In this document: piece after piece, positions 42,759 to 50,535 of the stretch
Position numbering within the stretch: the first letter of the stretch is position 1
Layout of the letters: the number at the start of each line of letters is the position of its first letter
Assembly: GCA_964453645.1 (NCBI GenBank)
Contig: CAYVRJ010000004.1
Location: 1-64,000, forward strand
Direction of reading: 5' to 3'
DNA: 64,000 nucleotides
DNA from: CAYVRJ01 sp964453645
Lineage (GTDB): Bacteria > Bacillota > Clostridia > Christensenellales > JAWKQI01
The notes under the pieces: model-generated
Seen by the model: only the letters and a program-made list of their open reading frames with translations
What the model was told of the DNA's origin: nothing
Databases searched by the model: none
Program-made: the position numbers and the translations under genes

Positions 42759-43508
42759 TTAAGCTATTTCAATGATTACAATGCCCGCCTGAACAGGAAC
42801 ATTCTGAGCTAAGGCAACTACATCCGAACTTGTGTTGATCAGATTGAGCGTTGAGGGCACCGTTCCGATGGTTACCAGTGCGTAACCCGACATTTGTCCG
42901 GTTACGATGGGTGTGGAAGCATTGAAAATAGGCACACCATTTACGGCGATATCAAAATTAATTTCTGGGCTCAACGCAGCTCCGTCCGTCGCAACCCACC
43001 ATGAAACATAGTAGTTGCCTGGCCGTGTGAACGTGAATTGCCCAGTGATGGGATTGTACGTGATATCGGAACTTTGGTTGTTCAGCACACTGTTAAAAAT
43101 GATCGGTGCCCCGATGGGTATTAAGGTCAATGCCGTTGTAGCCAATTGCGCTTGGATGCCTCCGAGTAGTGCCGCACCTCCAGGGCCGGTAGGGCCGGTA
43201 TCACCAGTTGGGCCAGTTGGGCCAGTGGGGCCGGTGGGGCCGATAGGGCCAGTGGGACCGGTGGGGCAGATGGGGCAATGTCTGTGACAACAACAGTGGT
43301 GGCATGGTCGCCTGCAATGGCAGCAAATATCACACCTGCGGGGTCTCTCGCAGCAGTTGCTGCCGCTAAACCAGTCACCGCACCTGTTGCCACTAAACCA
43401 GTCACCGCACCTGTTGTTCTGTATATTACAAGAATTTTCACATCGATTGGAACTGTAATAATCATCACATGAATTGGCACATCTTGATTGTCTGCAATTT
43501 CTATACAT
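42759..43508 (-). CDS. Cys-rich BclA-like collagen protein
   Basis: The protein has 249 residues from the ATG at 43508, which has AAGGGA about 9 nt upstream (an earlier ATG has no site). The N-terminal 80 residues hold over 20 Cys, many His and a duplicated C-G-D-W-F-S-G motif (CHCRRPCHHCCCHRHCPICP), suited to disulphide or metal cross-linking to a basal layer. A short collagen stalk (about 13 triplets, GPTGPTG) follows, then a C-terminal head (about 120-249; ITYNPITGQFTFTRPGNYYV, SWWVATDGAALSPEINFDIA) of the C1q/TNF-like type. It is first in the collagen-GT-capG operon and probably anchors the larger collagen protein. Confidence 0.87.
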   Translation of the reverse strand: MYRNCRQSRCANSCDDYYSSNRCENSCNIQNNRCGDWFSGNRCGDWFSGSNCCERPRRCDICCHCRRPCHHCCCHRHCPICPTGPTGPIGPTGPTGPTGPTGDTGPTGPGGAALLGGIQAQLATTALTLIPIGAPIIFNSVLNNQSSDITYNPITGQFTFTRPGNYYVSWWVATDGAALSPEINFDIAVNGVPIFNASTPIVTGQMSGYALVTIGTVPSTLNLINTSSDVVALAQNVPVQAGIVIIEIA

Positions 43509-43534
43509 AAAGTATCTTCCCTTCATAAGCTTTT

Positions 43535-43572
43535 GTTCTATAATGTCATATAATTACACAACATTATAGAAC
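43535..43572. promoter_or_regulatory. 12-bp inverted repeat between divergent collagen and capEF operons
   Basis: GTTCTATAATGT (43535-43546) and ACATTATAGAAC (43561-43572) are perfect reverse complements around 14 nt. Each arm contains TATAAT on its own outward-facing strand, and CATATAAT lies in the spacer (43547-43554), which resembles a sporulation-sigma -10. It is the only strong signal in the 148-nt divergent spacer and probably co-ordinates both operons. Confidence 0.6.
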
Positions 43573-43656
43573 ACACTATGCGTCAATAGGCCAATATGTG
43601 ACACATTGACTACTGGTGAATATATTAATAGCAAACAACTGAGGAGGAAAAAGCAA

Positions 43657-44682
43657 ATGTTTGCGGATAAAACACTGCTTATAACAGGCGGTACGGGCTC
43701 TTTTGGAAATGCAGTGCTCGACCGTTTTTTAAATACAGATATAAAGGAAATACGTATTTTTTCAAGGGATGAAAAAAAACAGGACGACATGCGCAAAAAG
43801 TACAAAAACAATAAAATTAAGTTTTATATAGGGGATACCCGGGACTATGGGAGCGTAAAAAGCGCCGTTGGGGGAGTGGATTATATCTTTCATGCGGCAG
43901 CCCTAAAACAAGTGCCCTCGTGTGAGTTTTTTCCCATGGAAGCGGTGAAAACCAATGTGATGGGCACAGAAAATGTGCTCAACGCTGCCATCGATGCAGG
44001 TGTTCAAAAGATAATCTGCCTTTCAACAGACAAGGCTGCCTATCCCATAAACGCCATGGGTATTTCAAAGGCAATGATGGAAAAGGTGTTTATTGCCAAG
44101 GCTAGGACAGTTGATCCCGAAAAAACCGCAATTTGCGGCACTCGCTATGGAAATGTCATGGTTTCTCGGGGCAGTGTCATCCCATTGTTTGTGGAACAGA
44201 TCAAGAGTGCAAAACCCTTAACCATAACCTGTGGTTATATGACCCGCTATATGATGAGCCTTTATGAAAGCGTTGAGTTGGTGCTCTTTGCCTTTGAACA
44301 CGGCCAGTCGGGTGATCTGCTGGTGCAAAAGGCTCCGGCCTGCACAATTAAAACCTTAGCCGAAGCCCTAAAACAACTGTTTGGAGTAGACAACGAAATT
44401 ATTGAAGTTGGCATACGCCACGGCGAAAAGGTTTACGAGACGCTGCTGACCAGGGAGGAGATGTCCAAGGCGGTGGATATGGGTAATTACTACAGGGTGG
44501 TGCCCGACAACCGCAATTTAAATTACGACAAGTATTTCGTGAGCGGCAGTATCTCGGGAAGTTCAACCAACGACTATACATCAAACAATACGAGGCAATT
44601 AAATGTTCAAGAAATGGCCGAAAAACTGCTGACCCTTGACTATATTCAAAAGGAAATTAAGGAATGGAGAGAAAGGCATTGA
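43657..44682 (+). CDS. capE: UDP-GlcNAc 4,6-dehydratase / 5-epimerase, CapE/FnlA/WbjB type
   Basis: The protein has 341 residues from the ATG at 43657 (GAGGAGG 9-14 nt upstream); the longer frame from 43606 is not coding. The Rossmann motif TGGTGSFG is at residues 9-16. The active site follows the FlaA1/PseB pattern LSTDKAAYPINAMGISK (Asp, Lys and Tyr near residues 126-134), which is the short-SDR inverting dehydratase signature. The C-terminal part has RHGEKVYETLLTREEM, as in CapE. CapE makes the 2-acetamido-2,6-dideoxy-L-hexos-4-ulose intermediate that CapF reduces and CapG epimerises. It overlaps the next gene by 4 nt. Confidence 0.9.
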   Translation: MFADKTLLITGGTGSFGNAVLDRFLNTDIKEIRIFSRDEKKQDDMRKKYKNNKIKFYIGDTRDYGSVKSAVGGVDYIFHAAALKQVPSCEFFPMEAVKTNVMGTENVLNAAIDAGVQKIICLSTDKAAYPINAMGISKAMMEKVFIAKARTVDPEKTAICGTRYGNVMVSRGSVIPLFVEQIKSAKPLTITCGYMTRYMMSLYESVELVLFAFEHGQSGDLLVQKAPACTIKTLAEALKQLFGVDNEIIEVGIRHGEKVYETLLTREEMSKAVDMGNYYRVVPDNRNLNYDKYFVSGSISGSSTNDYTSNNTRQLNVQEMAEKLLTLDYIQKEIKEWRERH

Positions 44683-45794
44683 AGATTTTAATAACCGGTT
44701 CCGACGGTTTTATCGGAAAGAACCTTGTCGCACAGTTCAGAAACCGTGGGTATGAAGAATTGCTGCTCTGCAAAAGAAATACAGGGGAGGTTGTGCTGGA
44801 GAAATACTTGGAAGAATGTGACTTCGTCTTTCACCTCGCCGGGGTGAACCGCTCCGCAAACCCCGAGGCATTTACAGAAGGTAATATCAACTTTACCAGA
44901 AAAATACTCAATAAACTAAAAGACTGTGCAAACCTTTGCCCTGTTGTCGCCAGTTCGTCCATTCAGGCCGGAGCCAATCATATATATGGGCAGAGTAAAA
45001 AGGCCATGGAGGACTTGCTGTTTGAATACGCCGAGTCTAACAAAACAAAGGCCTATGTGTACAGACTGCCAAATGTGTACGGAAAGTGGTGCAGACCCAA
45101 CTACAATTCTGTTGTGGCAACCTTTTGTTTTAATATAGTGAGAGATATTCCGCTGAAAATAGACAATCCCCAAACGGTGCTGCAACTGGTGTATATTGAC
45201 GATGTGGTGAATACATTCATTGATGGAATGGAGGGAAAGGTCATAACCGAGGACAACGGTTTTTGCACTGTACCCATTGTGGATTTCGTAAAGCTGGAGA
45301 CAGTGGCGCAAAAGCTCACGTCCTTTCACGAAAGCAGAAAAACATTAGAACTCCCTCCCTTTGAAAACGATTTTGACAGAAAACTCTATGCGGTGTATAC
45401 CTCGTATTTGCCGGAAGACGAATTTTCATATGTTCTCGATGCAAAAAGTGATGAAAGGGGCTACTTCTGTGAGTGTTTGAAATGCCGGGATTTCGGGCAA
45501 GTTTCCATATCCGTGACAAAGCCGGGTATTGTGCGGGGCAACCACTGGCATAACACAAAGACAGAAAAGTTTATGGCAATCCAGGGATCGGGTATCGTTC
45601 GATTTAGGCCTGTTTGCGGCGATGAAGTCACCGCATATGAGGTTCACGGACACACCCCCGAAATCGTGGATGTTCCCCCGGGGTATACCCACAACATTGA
45701 AAACACGGGGCAGGGTGAGCTGATTATGCTGATCTGGAGTAGCGAACAGTTTGATCCCCAAAACCCCGACACGTATTGGAATCCCGTAGGTTAA
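44679..45794 (+). CDS. capF: UDP-2-acetamido-2,6-dideoxy-hexulose reductase, CapF/FnlB/WbjC type
   Basis: I prefer the TTG at 44679, inside the capE stop codon (TTGA overlap), giving 371 residues with the normal opening KILITGSDGFIGKNL; an ATG at 44664 is possible. The N-terminal SDR domain (1 to about 245) reduces the 4-keto sugar, and the C-terminal cupin (about 250-371) has the metal-site pattern HWHNTKTEKF and PPGYTHNIENTGQGELIMLIW. This SDR-cupin bifunctional layout is unique to CapF. With CapE and CapG it completes UDP-L-FucNAc synthesis. Confidence 0.9.
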   Translation: MKILITGSDGFIGKNLVAQFRNRGYEELLLCKRNTGEVVLEKYLEECDFVFHLAGVNRSANPEAFTEGNINFTRKILNKLKDCANLCPVVASSSIQAGANHIYGQSKKAMEDLLFEYAESNKTKAYVYRLPNVYGKWCRPNYNSVVATFCFNIVRDIPLKIDNPQTVLQLVYIDDVVNTFIDGMEGKVITEDNGFCTVPIVDFVKLETVAQKLTSFHESRKTLELPPFENDFDRKLYAVYTSYLPEDEFSYVLDAKSDERGYFCECLKCRDFGQVSISVTKPGIVRGNHWHNTKTEKFMAIQGSGIVRFRPVCGDEVTAYEVHGHTPEIVDVPPGYTHNIENTGQGELIMLIWSSEQFDPQNPDTYWNPVG

Positions 45795-45857
45795 TTCCTC
45801 TCAAGTGAGGGAATGCTGCCAATAAAAAAACCTGCTTGCGCCGAGTGATGCCGCAGT

Positions 45858-46694
45858 CTACATACTGCGGTATTGCTCGGAAAAGTAGTTGATGTGCCAA
45901 GGGCTTTTGTGCAGCTCAGAGAGATGTTTCAGCCCCATGGCGCCGTATTGCCGGACAAGCCCGTTGTAGTTGATCATCACACTGTCCCGCATTTCCAGCC
46001 GCTGTCCCGCTACCGCATGATAAATCACCGAATTATAGCAAATTTTGGGCTTCCAAGCGGCTTTGGTGCCATAGTAATAAAAATATCCCAGCAACAAACT
46101 GTCGTCCTCAAAGGCCTGTTTCCCCGTTAGGAAGTGGGCGTCATAGCCCCCGGTACACTTTAAAATATGGCTCTTGTGTATGCACGGGTTTGTAAAGCCG
46201 TGTACCACGGAATCCTGCCTAAGGCCTGCTAGATATGCGTCAAATGAATCGGGGGCGGGTAACGGCAGGGCATATTTATTTAAAAAATTGAGAAAGCCAT
46301 TTTGATCCACAATGCCGCAGCTGATCATCGGCTCGTCGTCGTGGTGCTCCAAATAATCGATGAGGGGATTTTCCCAGTTGTTGGTGAGCACCATATCCAG
46401 ATGAATCTCGCTGATATAATCCGTTTGAGGGAATTGCTCCCAAATATGATTAAAGCAACCCTGTCTGCCCACAACGGTTCCCGTATTAATCCCATTGCCC
46501 ACCACAAAACAATTCAAATCAAATTGTAATAAATAGTTCTCAAGGGTTTGATTATCCCAAAAACCTTGATTAAAGACCACAACAGTTTTATATGTGCTCT
46601 TTTCAAGGGATTTTAAGCATCGATTGGCAAGTTCTAAATCTTCAATGATAAAATTATTTCTAATTAAAAATAACAGCGTATGAATTAATTTCAT
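45858..46694 (-). CDS. Glycosyltransferase-like protein (GT2/GT-A fold)
   Basis: The protein has 278 residues from the ATG at 46694, which has AAGGAG 8 nt upstream (22 residues of the longer frame are discarded). It starts MKLIHTLLFLIRNNFIIEDL and has an IHLDMVLTNNW segment near residue 97 that may be a metal-binding acidic site, a variable acceptor region and a C-terminal FEDDSLLLGYFYYYGTKAAW segment, the E-D-D being typical of the GT-A catalytic loop. It is next to capEF on the opposite strand and probably adds a sugar to the same glycan. Specificity is unknown. Confidence 0.65.
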   Translation of the reverse strand: MKLIHTLLFLIRNNFIIEDLELANRCLKSLEKSTYKTVVVFNQGFWDNQTLENYLLQFDLNCFVVGNGINTGTVVGRQGCFNHIWEQFPQTDYISEIHLDMVLTNNWENPLIDYLEHHDDEPMISCGIVDQNGFLNFLNKYALPLPAPDSFDAYLAGLRQDSVVHGFTNPCIHKSHILKCTGGYDAHFLTGKQAFEDDSLLLGYFYYYGTKAAWKPKICYNSVIYHAVAGQRLEMRDSVMINYNGLVRQYGAMGLKHLSELHKSPWHINYFSEQYRSM

Positions 46695-46788
46695 GAGTCG
46701 TGCTCCTTTATGACAAAATTTTGCCTTATTCATTATATACAAACCCAAACTAAATGCCACAAGCCATTATTTTTTTAAAAAATTTGTG

Positions 46789-46817
46789 TTGTTTATTTTG
46801 TTTGGAGGGTGTATAAT
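46789..46817 (+). promoter_or_regulatory. Promoter of the DEAD-box helicase gene
   Basis: TTGTTT (46789-46794), 17 nt, TATAAT (46812-46817). It is followed by an unusually long 5' untranslated region of about 190 nt that contains a CATAAA / TTTATG hairpin near 46895-46912. Long structured leaders are common in cold-induced helicase genes. Confidence 0.6.
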
Positions 46818-47017
46818 AAACAAGTATTTGTAAATACTCGTTGTCTAAAAGTCTACTTGATTTGCGCAGTTTGTATTTGAAATGCACCAAGAGCATAAAA
46901 AAGAGTTTATGCTACTACTGGGTCAAACGGCGTAATCAAACGACTGTGGCACGAAGAACGTTTTGTATTCTTTGTCTTTCAATTATGCCCGAAGCCCATG
47001 ATTGAAAGAGGAACCAT

Positions 47018-48127
47018 TTGAACTATTTTAAACTACTATCTAAGGGCATGCAGAGCACATTAAAGGATGTTGGTTATGTGAGCCCCACCCCCATTCAAGA
47101 ACAAACATTAAAAACACTGTTGGATCGAAACGATTTGCTGGGAATTGCACAGACGGGAACAGGCAAAACGGCTGCTTTTGCTGTCCCCATTATCGAACGG
47201 ACGTTTACGGACAACAGGCAGACCCAGGCGTTAGTCCTGTGCCCCACGCGGGAGTTAGCCGTGCAGACCACGGATGTGTTTCGCAAACTTTCGGCACACT
47301 TAAAGCAATTGCGCATCATCAGCGTATATGGAGGTCAGCCCGCCAGCGTGCAGATTAAGGCACTCCGGGGCGGTGCACAAATTGTGGTGGGTACGCCGGG
47401 ACGAGTGAAAGACTTAATCGAGCGCAACGTATTAAAACTCAAAAACATACGCACAGTGGTGCTGGATGAAGCCGATGAGATGTTTGATATTGGCTTTTGC
47501 CCGGACATCAAGGCCATCTTGTCAAAAATACAAAACAAGCACCAAACCGTGTTGTTTTCTGCAACAATGAGCAAAGAAGTTGCCAATATAACAAAACAGT
47601 TTCAAAAGGATCCCCAATATGTGGAGATCGGCAAGAAAAACGAACCCATCAGCACTGTGAACCAGACTGTGCTCAACACCAGCGAAAACCAAAAGGTGAA
47701 GGCTGTGTGCACCTTACTGAAAGAGAACAACCCGAGGCTGACATTGGTTTTTTGCAACACCCGGAGTAAAGTCCGCAACGTGCAGCAGCAACTGCAAAAG
47801 CAAGGGTTTTCCACCAGTTGTCTGCATGGAGAAATGCATCAAAGGGAGCGAATTGCCATTATGAATGCCTTTCGCAGCGGCAAGACGAAGATATTGGTCG
47901 CCACCGATGTTGCGGCACGGGGAATTGACGTGAATCACATCGATTTGGTGATTAACTACGATATACCCATGAAGGCGGAATACTACGTGCACCGCATTGG
48001 CAGAACGGGCAGAGCGGGGCAAAACGGACACGCCTGCACTTTTGTCAATCCCCATGAGCGCAGCAAAATACGCAATATTGAAAGTATATTTAACATACGA
48101 TTAAAACCGCAGATCGTCGCCAGCTGA
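47018..48127 (+). CDS. DEAD-box ATP-dependent RNA helicase
   Basis: The protein has 369 residues from a TTG with AGAGGA upstream. The Q motif is in VSPTPIQEQ, motif I in AQTGTGKT (near residue 44), Ia in PTRELAVQ, Ib in TPGR, II in LDEADEM (near 150), III in FSATM, IV-V in VATDVAARGIDVNHIDLVIN and VI in HRIGRTGRAG (near 325). It is a core two-RecA-domain helicase with no C-terminal RNA-binding extension, close to CshA/RhlE minimal forms. It should unwind structured mRNA or rRNA. Single-gene unit; it ends just before the kinase promoter. Confidence 0.94.
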   Translation: MNYFKLLSKGMQSTLKDVGYVSPTPIQEQTLKTLLDRNDLLGIAQTGTGKTAAFAVPIIERTFTDNRQTQALVLCPTRELAVQTTDVFRKLSAHLKQLRIISVYGGQPASVQIKALRGGAQIVVGTPGRVKDLIERNVLKLKNIRTVVLDEADEMFDIGFCPDIKAILSKIQNKHQTVLFSATMSKEVANITKQFQKDPQYVEIGKKNEPISTVNQTVLNTSENQKVKAVCTLLKENNPRLTLVFCNTRSKVRNVQQQLQKQGFSTSCLHGEMHQRERIAIMNAFRSGKTKILVATDVAARGIDVNHIDLVINYDIPMKAEYYVHRIGRTGRAGQNGHACTFVNPHERSKIRNIESIFNIRLKPQIVAS

Positions 48128-48161
48128 CCTGTTTCGTTTTAAAATGCCCCGGTGATGGAGA

Positions 48162-48235
48162 ATCTTCACAAGTATTTGTATTATCTTCACAAGTTTGTAA
48201 AAAACTTTGAAATGTACAGCAAATTATAGTATAGT
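48162..48235 (+). promoter_or_regulatory. Kinase-1 promoter with 21-bp-spaced ATCTTCACA repeats
   Basis: ATCTTCACA occurs at 48162-48170 and 48183-48191. A TTTGTA half-site follows each (48175-48180 and 48194-48199). TTGAAA (48207-48212), 17 nt and TATAGT (48230-48235) form the promoter, which starts 39 nt after the second repeat. The same repeats, spacing and distance to the -10 are found before the second kinase gene at 53150-53223. A palindrome TATAGTATACTATA lies at the transcription start. Confidence 0.7.
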
Positions 48236-48264
48236 ATACTATAACAAATACTAGGAGCATTGGG

Positions 48265-50499
48265 ATGAGTCAGCTATCAAATTTCAATCAATTGTGCATG
48301 GGATGTATGAATGTCAACCCAGCGGGTGGGGTTTGCCCCCATTGCGGATTTGTAGACACCCAGTATATCCCATCGCCCCAGCACCTGCCCTTGGGTACTG
48401 TCCTTGGCGGCAAATACTTGACCGGCAGGGTTTTGGGCGAAGGTGGCTTTGGCATTACGTACATTGGTATGGATTTAAATCTCGATATGAAAGTGGCCGT
48501 GAAGGAGTATTACCCAAACGGCTTCGTTTCAAGAGATGCCACCCACTCAACGGTAATTCCCTATATGGGAGAGCCGTCGGAGTTGTTTGCAAAGGGTAAG
48601 ACTAAATTCATCGACGAAGCAAAGAGTTTGGCTAAGTTTCGCAATTTAGCGGGTATTGTTTCGGTGAACGATTTCTTTTTAGAAAACGATACGGCCTATA
48701 TCATCATGGAATTTGTAAATGGCCAAACCCTCAAAACCTATTTAACCACCCACAAATTATCCCCCACACAAGTCTTTTCTATGATGCTGCCCGTCATGCA
48801 GTCTCTTTCATATGTACACCAAGCGGGTATGATTCATCGGGATATCAGCCCCGACAACATCATGATCGCCGAGGACGGCAGTATGAAGCTTTTGGACTTC
48901 GGTGCAGCCCGTGACTTTACCAACAGCGGCAACAAGAGTTTATCGGTGCTGTTAAAGTTGGGTTACGCTCCAGCCGAGCAGTATTCATCCAAGGGCTTGC
49001 AGGGGCCGTGGACAGATGTCTATGCCCTGTGCGCAACCATGTATAAGATTTTAACGGGAATAACGCCCGATGAATCCATAGATCGTATGCAAAACGATCA
49101 GCTAAAACCGCCCTCCCAGTTGGGGGTTGTCATACAGCCCCAGCAAGAGCGGGCACTGTTAAAGGGTATGGCCATTCAGAAAGATCAACGGTTTCAATCC
49201 GTGCCCGAACTGATGGCTGCACTCTATCCAAAGAGTGCAGAAGTAACTGTTCCCTACGCACACGTTTCGAAAAACCCTGAACAACCAACAAAACCTATCA
49301 AACCCGTAAAACCTGTAAAGCCCGAAAAATCTTTGCAACCCCAACCATCGGCACAGCCGGTGAGTCAGCCTGCTAAAAAGCCAGCCGTTGGCAGGGAAAA
49401 CCCACCCAAGAAGGGTAAACAGGGGATGATGATCGGCATTTGCGCCGCAGGTGCGCTGGTGCTTGCGTTTGCAATTGCAACTATTTCTTCCCCAACTCCG
49501 GCGGCGGAGAAGAACATCCTTCCCCAAGAAAACAAAGTTGCGGACACAGAGGAAAGACCCACAGAAAACGAAAGTGCACCCCAAACGCAGGGCAACGATT
49601 CTTTGAGTTGGTTAGAGAATTGTTCCGCTGAACTGACTAAAATGATATTGGGGCAATCCCTTGATTCAGATGAAAGTCTCGCCATGTATATGGCCGCACA
49701 GCTGACAGATGGCCCCTTTGACTTGATGGGTATTATCAGTTCCACTGGTTATGGGAGTTTTAGCAATGGGTTTTCCGGATATATGGATGATTCGGATTTG
49801 TTTAAAAGTATTTATCAAGACAAGAATTACGACATAAACAGTCTTGTACTGCAAGTGAACGACAAAGAGTACAGGGAATATGCTGTGATGGCCACACCCC
49901 TGGCCATACCCGGAGCACCTAAGACATTTTTGCTGGGTGCAAAGGCACTGTCGTCAGCACCCGTTGAGACGCCTACCCCCAAAACCGAGACAAAGTTGGA
50001 TTTCATTGAAATGTATTCCCAAGTTTCTTTTCCCAAAGACATGACACCCAACGCACAAAAAAAGCAGTTGATCAATTATTATAACTTGCAATATTCCCAC
50101 ATATCCAATCTGCGTGATGTATATGTAGTGGATACAGATCCTTATCCGGGCACATCCAACGGACAATTGTTTGCATATTTCACATTTACAAACGAACCCA
50201 CCACGTTTGGATACTCCAGTTACATCGAGAGCACAGATACAAGGGAAGTGATTGGAATTTTTAATGCCGCAGTGGATGAATTGACCCAACGCTTTGGAAA
50301 CCCTGTGAGTTACGTTGGTTCAGAACTCAAAAACCCACAGGAATTCACAGATGAACACATCGCACAAAAGCTGTTTAATGAGCAGGACTGGTCCTTCAGA
50401 AAACAGTGGGATTTGGGCGATCATATCCTTTTGACGGTTGCACTGTTTAACAAAGACCAACAAAATAAACTGCACGTATTTTATAACATCACCGAATAG
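48265..50499 (+). CDS. Membrane Ser/Thr protein kinase with N-terminal zinc ribbon
   Basis: The protein has 744 residues. A zinc ribbon (LCMGCMNVNPAGGVCPHCGF, about residues 10-33) is followed by a kinase domain (about 48-310) with the glycine loop GEGGFG, Lys in VAVKEYYP, catalytic loop HRDISPDN and DFG in LLDFGAAR, then the APAEQYSSKG activation loop. The Lys of HRDxKxxN is Ser here. A Pro/Lys-rich linker, one TM helix (about 387-408) and a roughly 335-residue extracytoplasmic domain of unknown fold with a Thr/Pro-rich start follow. Probably a receptor kinase sensing an envelope or spore-surface signal. Confidence 0.9.
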   Translation: MSQLSNFNQLCMGCMNVNPAGGVCPHCGFVDTQYIPSPQHLPLGTVLGGKYLTGRVLGEGGFGITYIGMDLNLDMKVAVKEYYPNGFVSRDATHSTVIPYMGEPSELFAKGKTKFIDEAKSLAKFRNLAGIVSVNDFFLENDTAYIIMEFVNGQTLKTYLTTHKLSPTQVFSMMLPVMQSLSYVHQAGMIHRDISPDNIMIAEDGSMKLLDFGAARDFTNSGNKSLSVLLKLGYAPAEQYSSKGLQGPWTDVYALCATMYKILTGITPDESIDRMQNDQLKPPSQLGVVIQPQQERALLKGMAIQKDQRFQSVPELMAALYPKSAEVTVPYAHVSKNPEQPTKPIKPVKPVKPEKSLQPQPSAQPVSQPAKKPAVGRENPPKKGKQGMMIGICAAGALVLAFAIATISSPTPAAEKNILPQENKVADTEERPTENESAPQTQGNDSLSWLENCSAELTKMILGQSLDSDESLAMYMAAQLTDGPFDLMGIISSTGYGSFSNGFSGYMDDSDLFKSIYQDKNYDINSLVLQVNDKEYREYAVMATPLAIPGAPKTFLLGAKALSSAPVETPTPKTETKLDFIEMYSQVSFPKDMTPNAQKKQLINYYNLQYSHISNLRDVYVVDTDPYPGTSNGQLFAYFTFTNEPTTFGYSSYIESTDTREVIGIFNAAVDELTQRFGNPVSYVGSELKNPQEFTDEHIAQKLFNEQDWSFRKQWDLGDHILLTVALFNKDQQNKLHVFYNITE

Positions 50500-50535
50500 G
50501 TGCGATAAGAGCAGGGAAGGGGGGCTGATTGCCCC

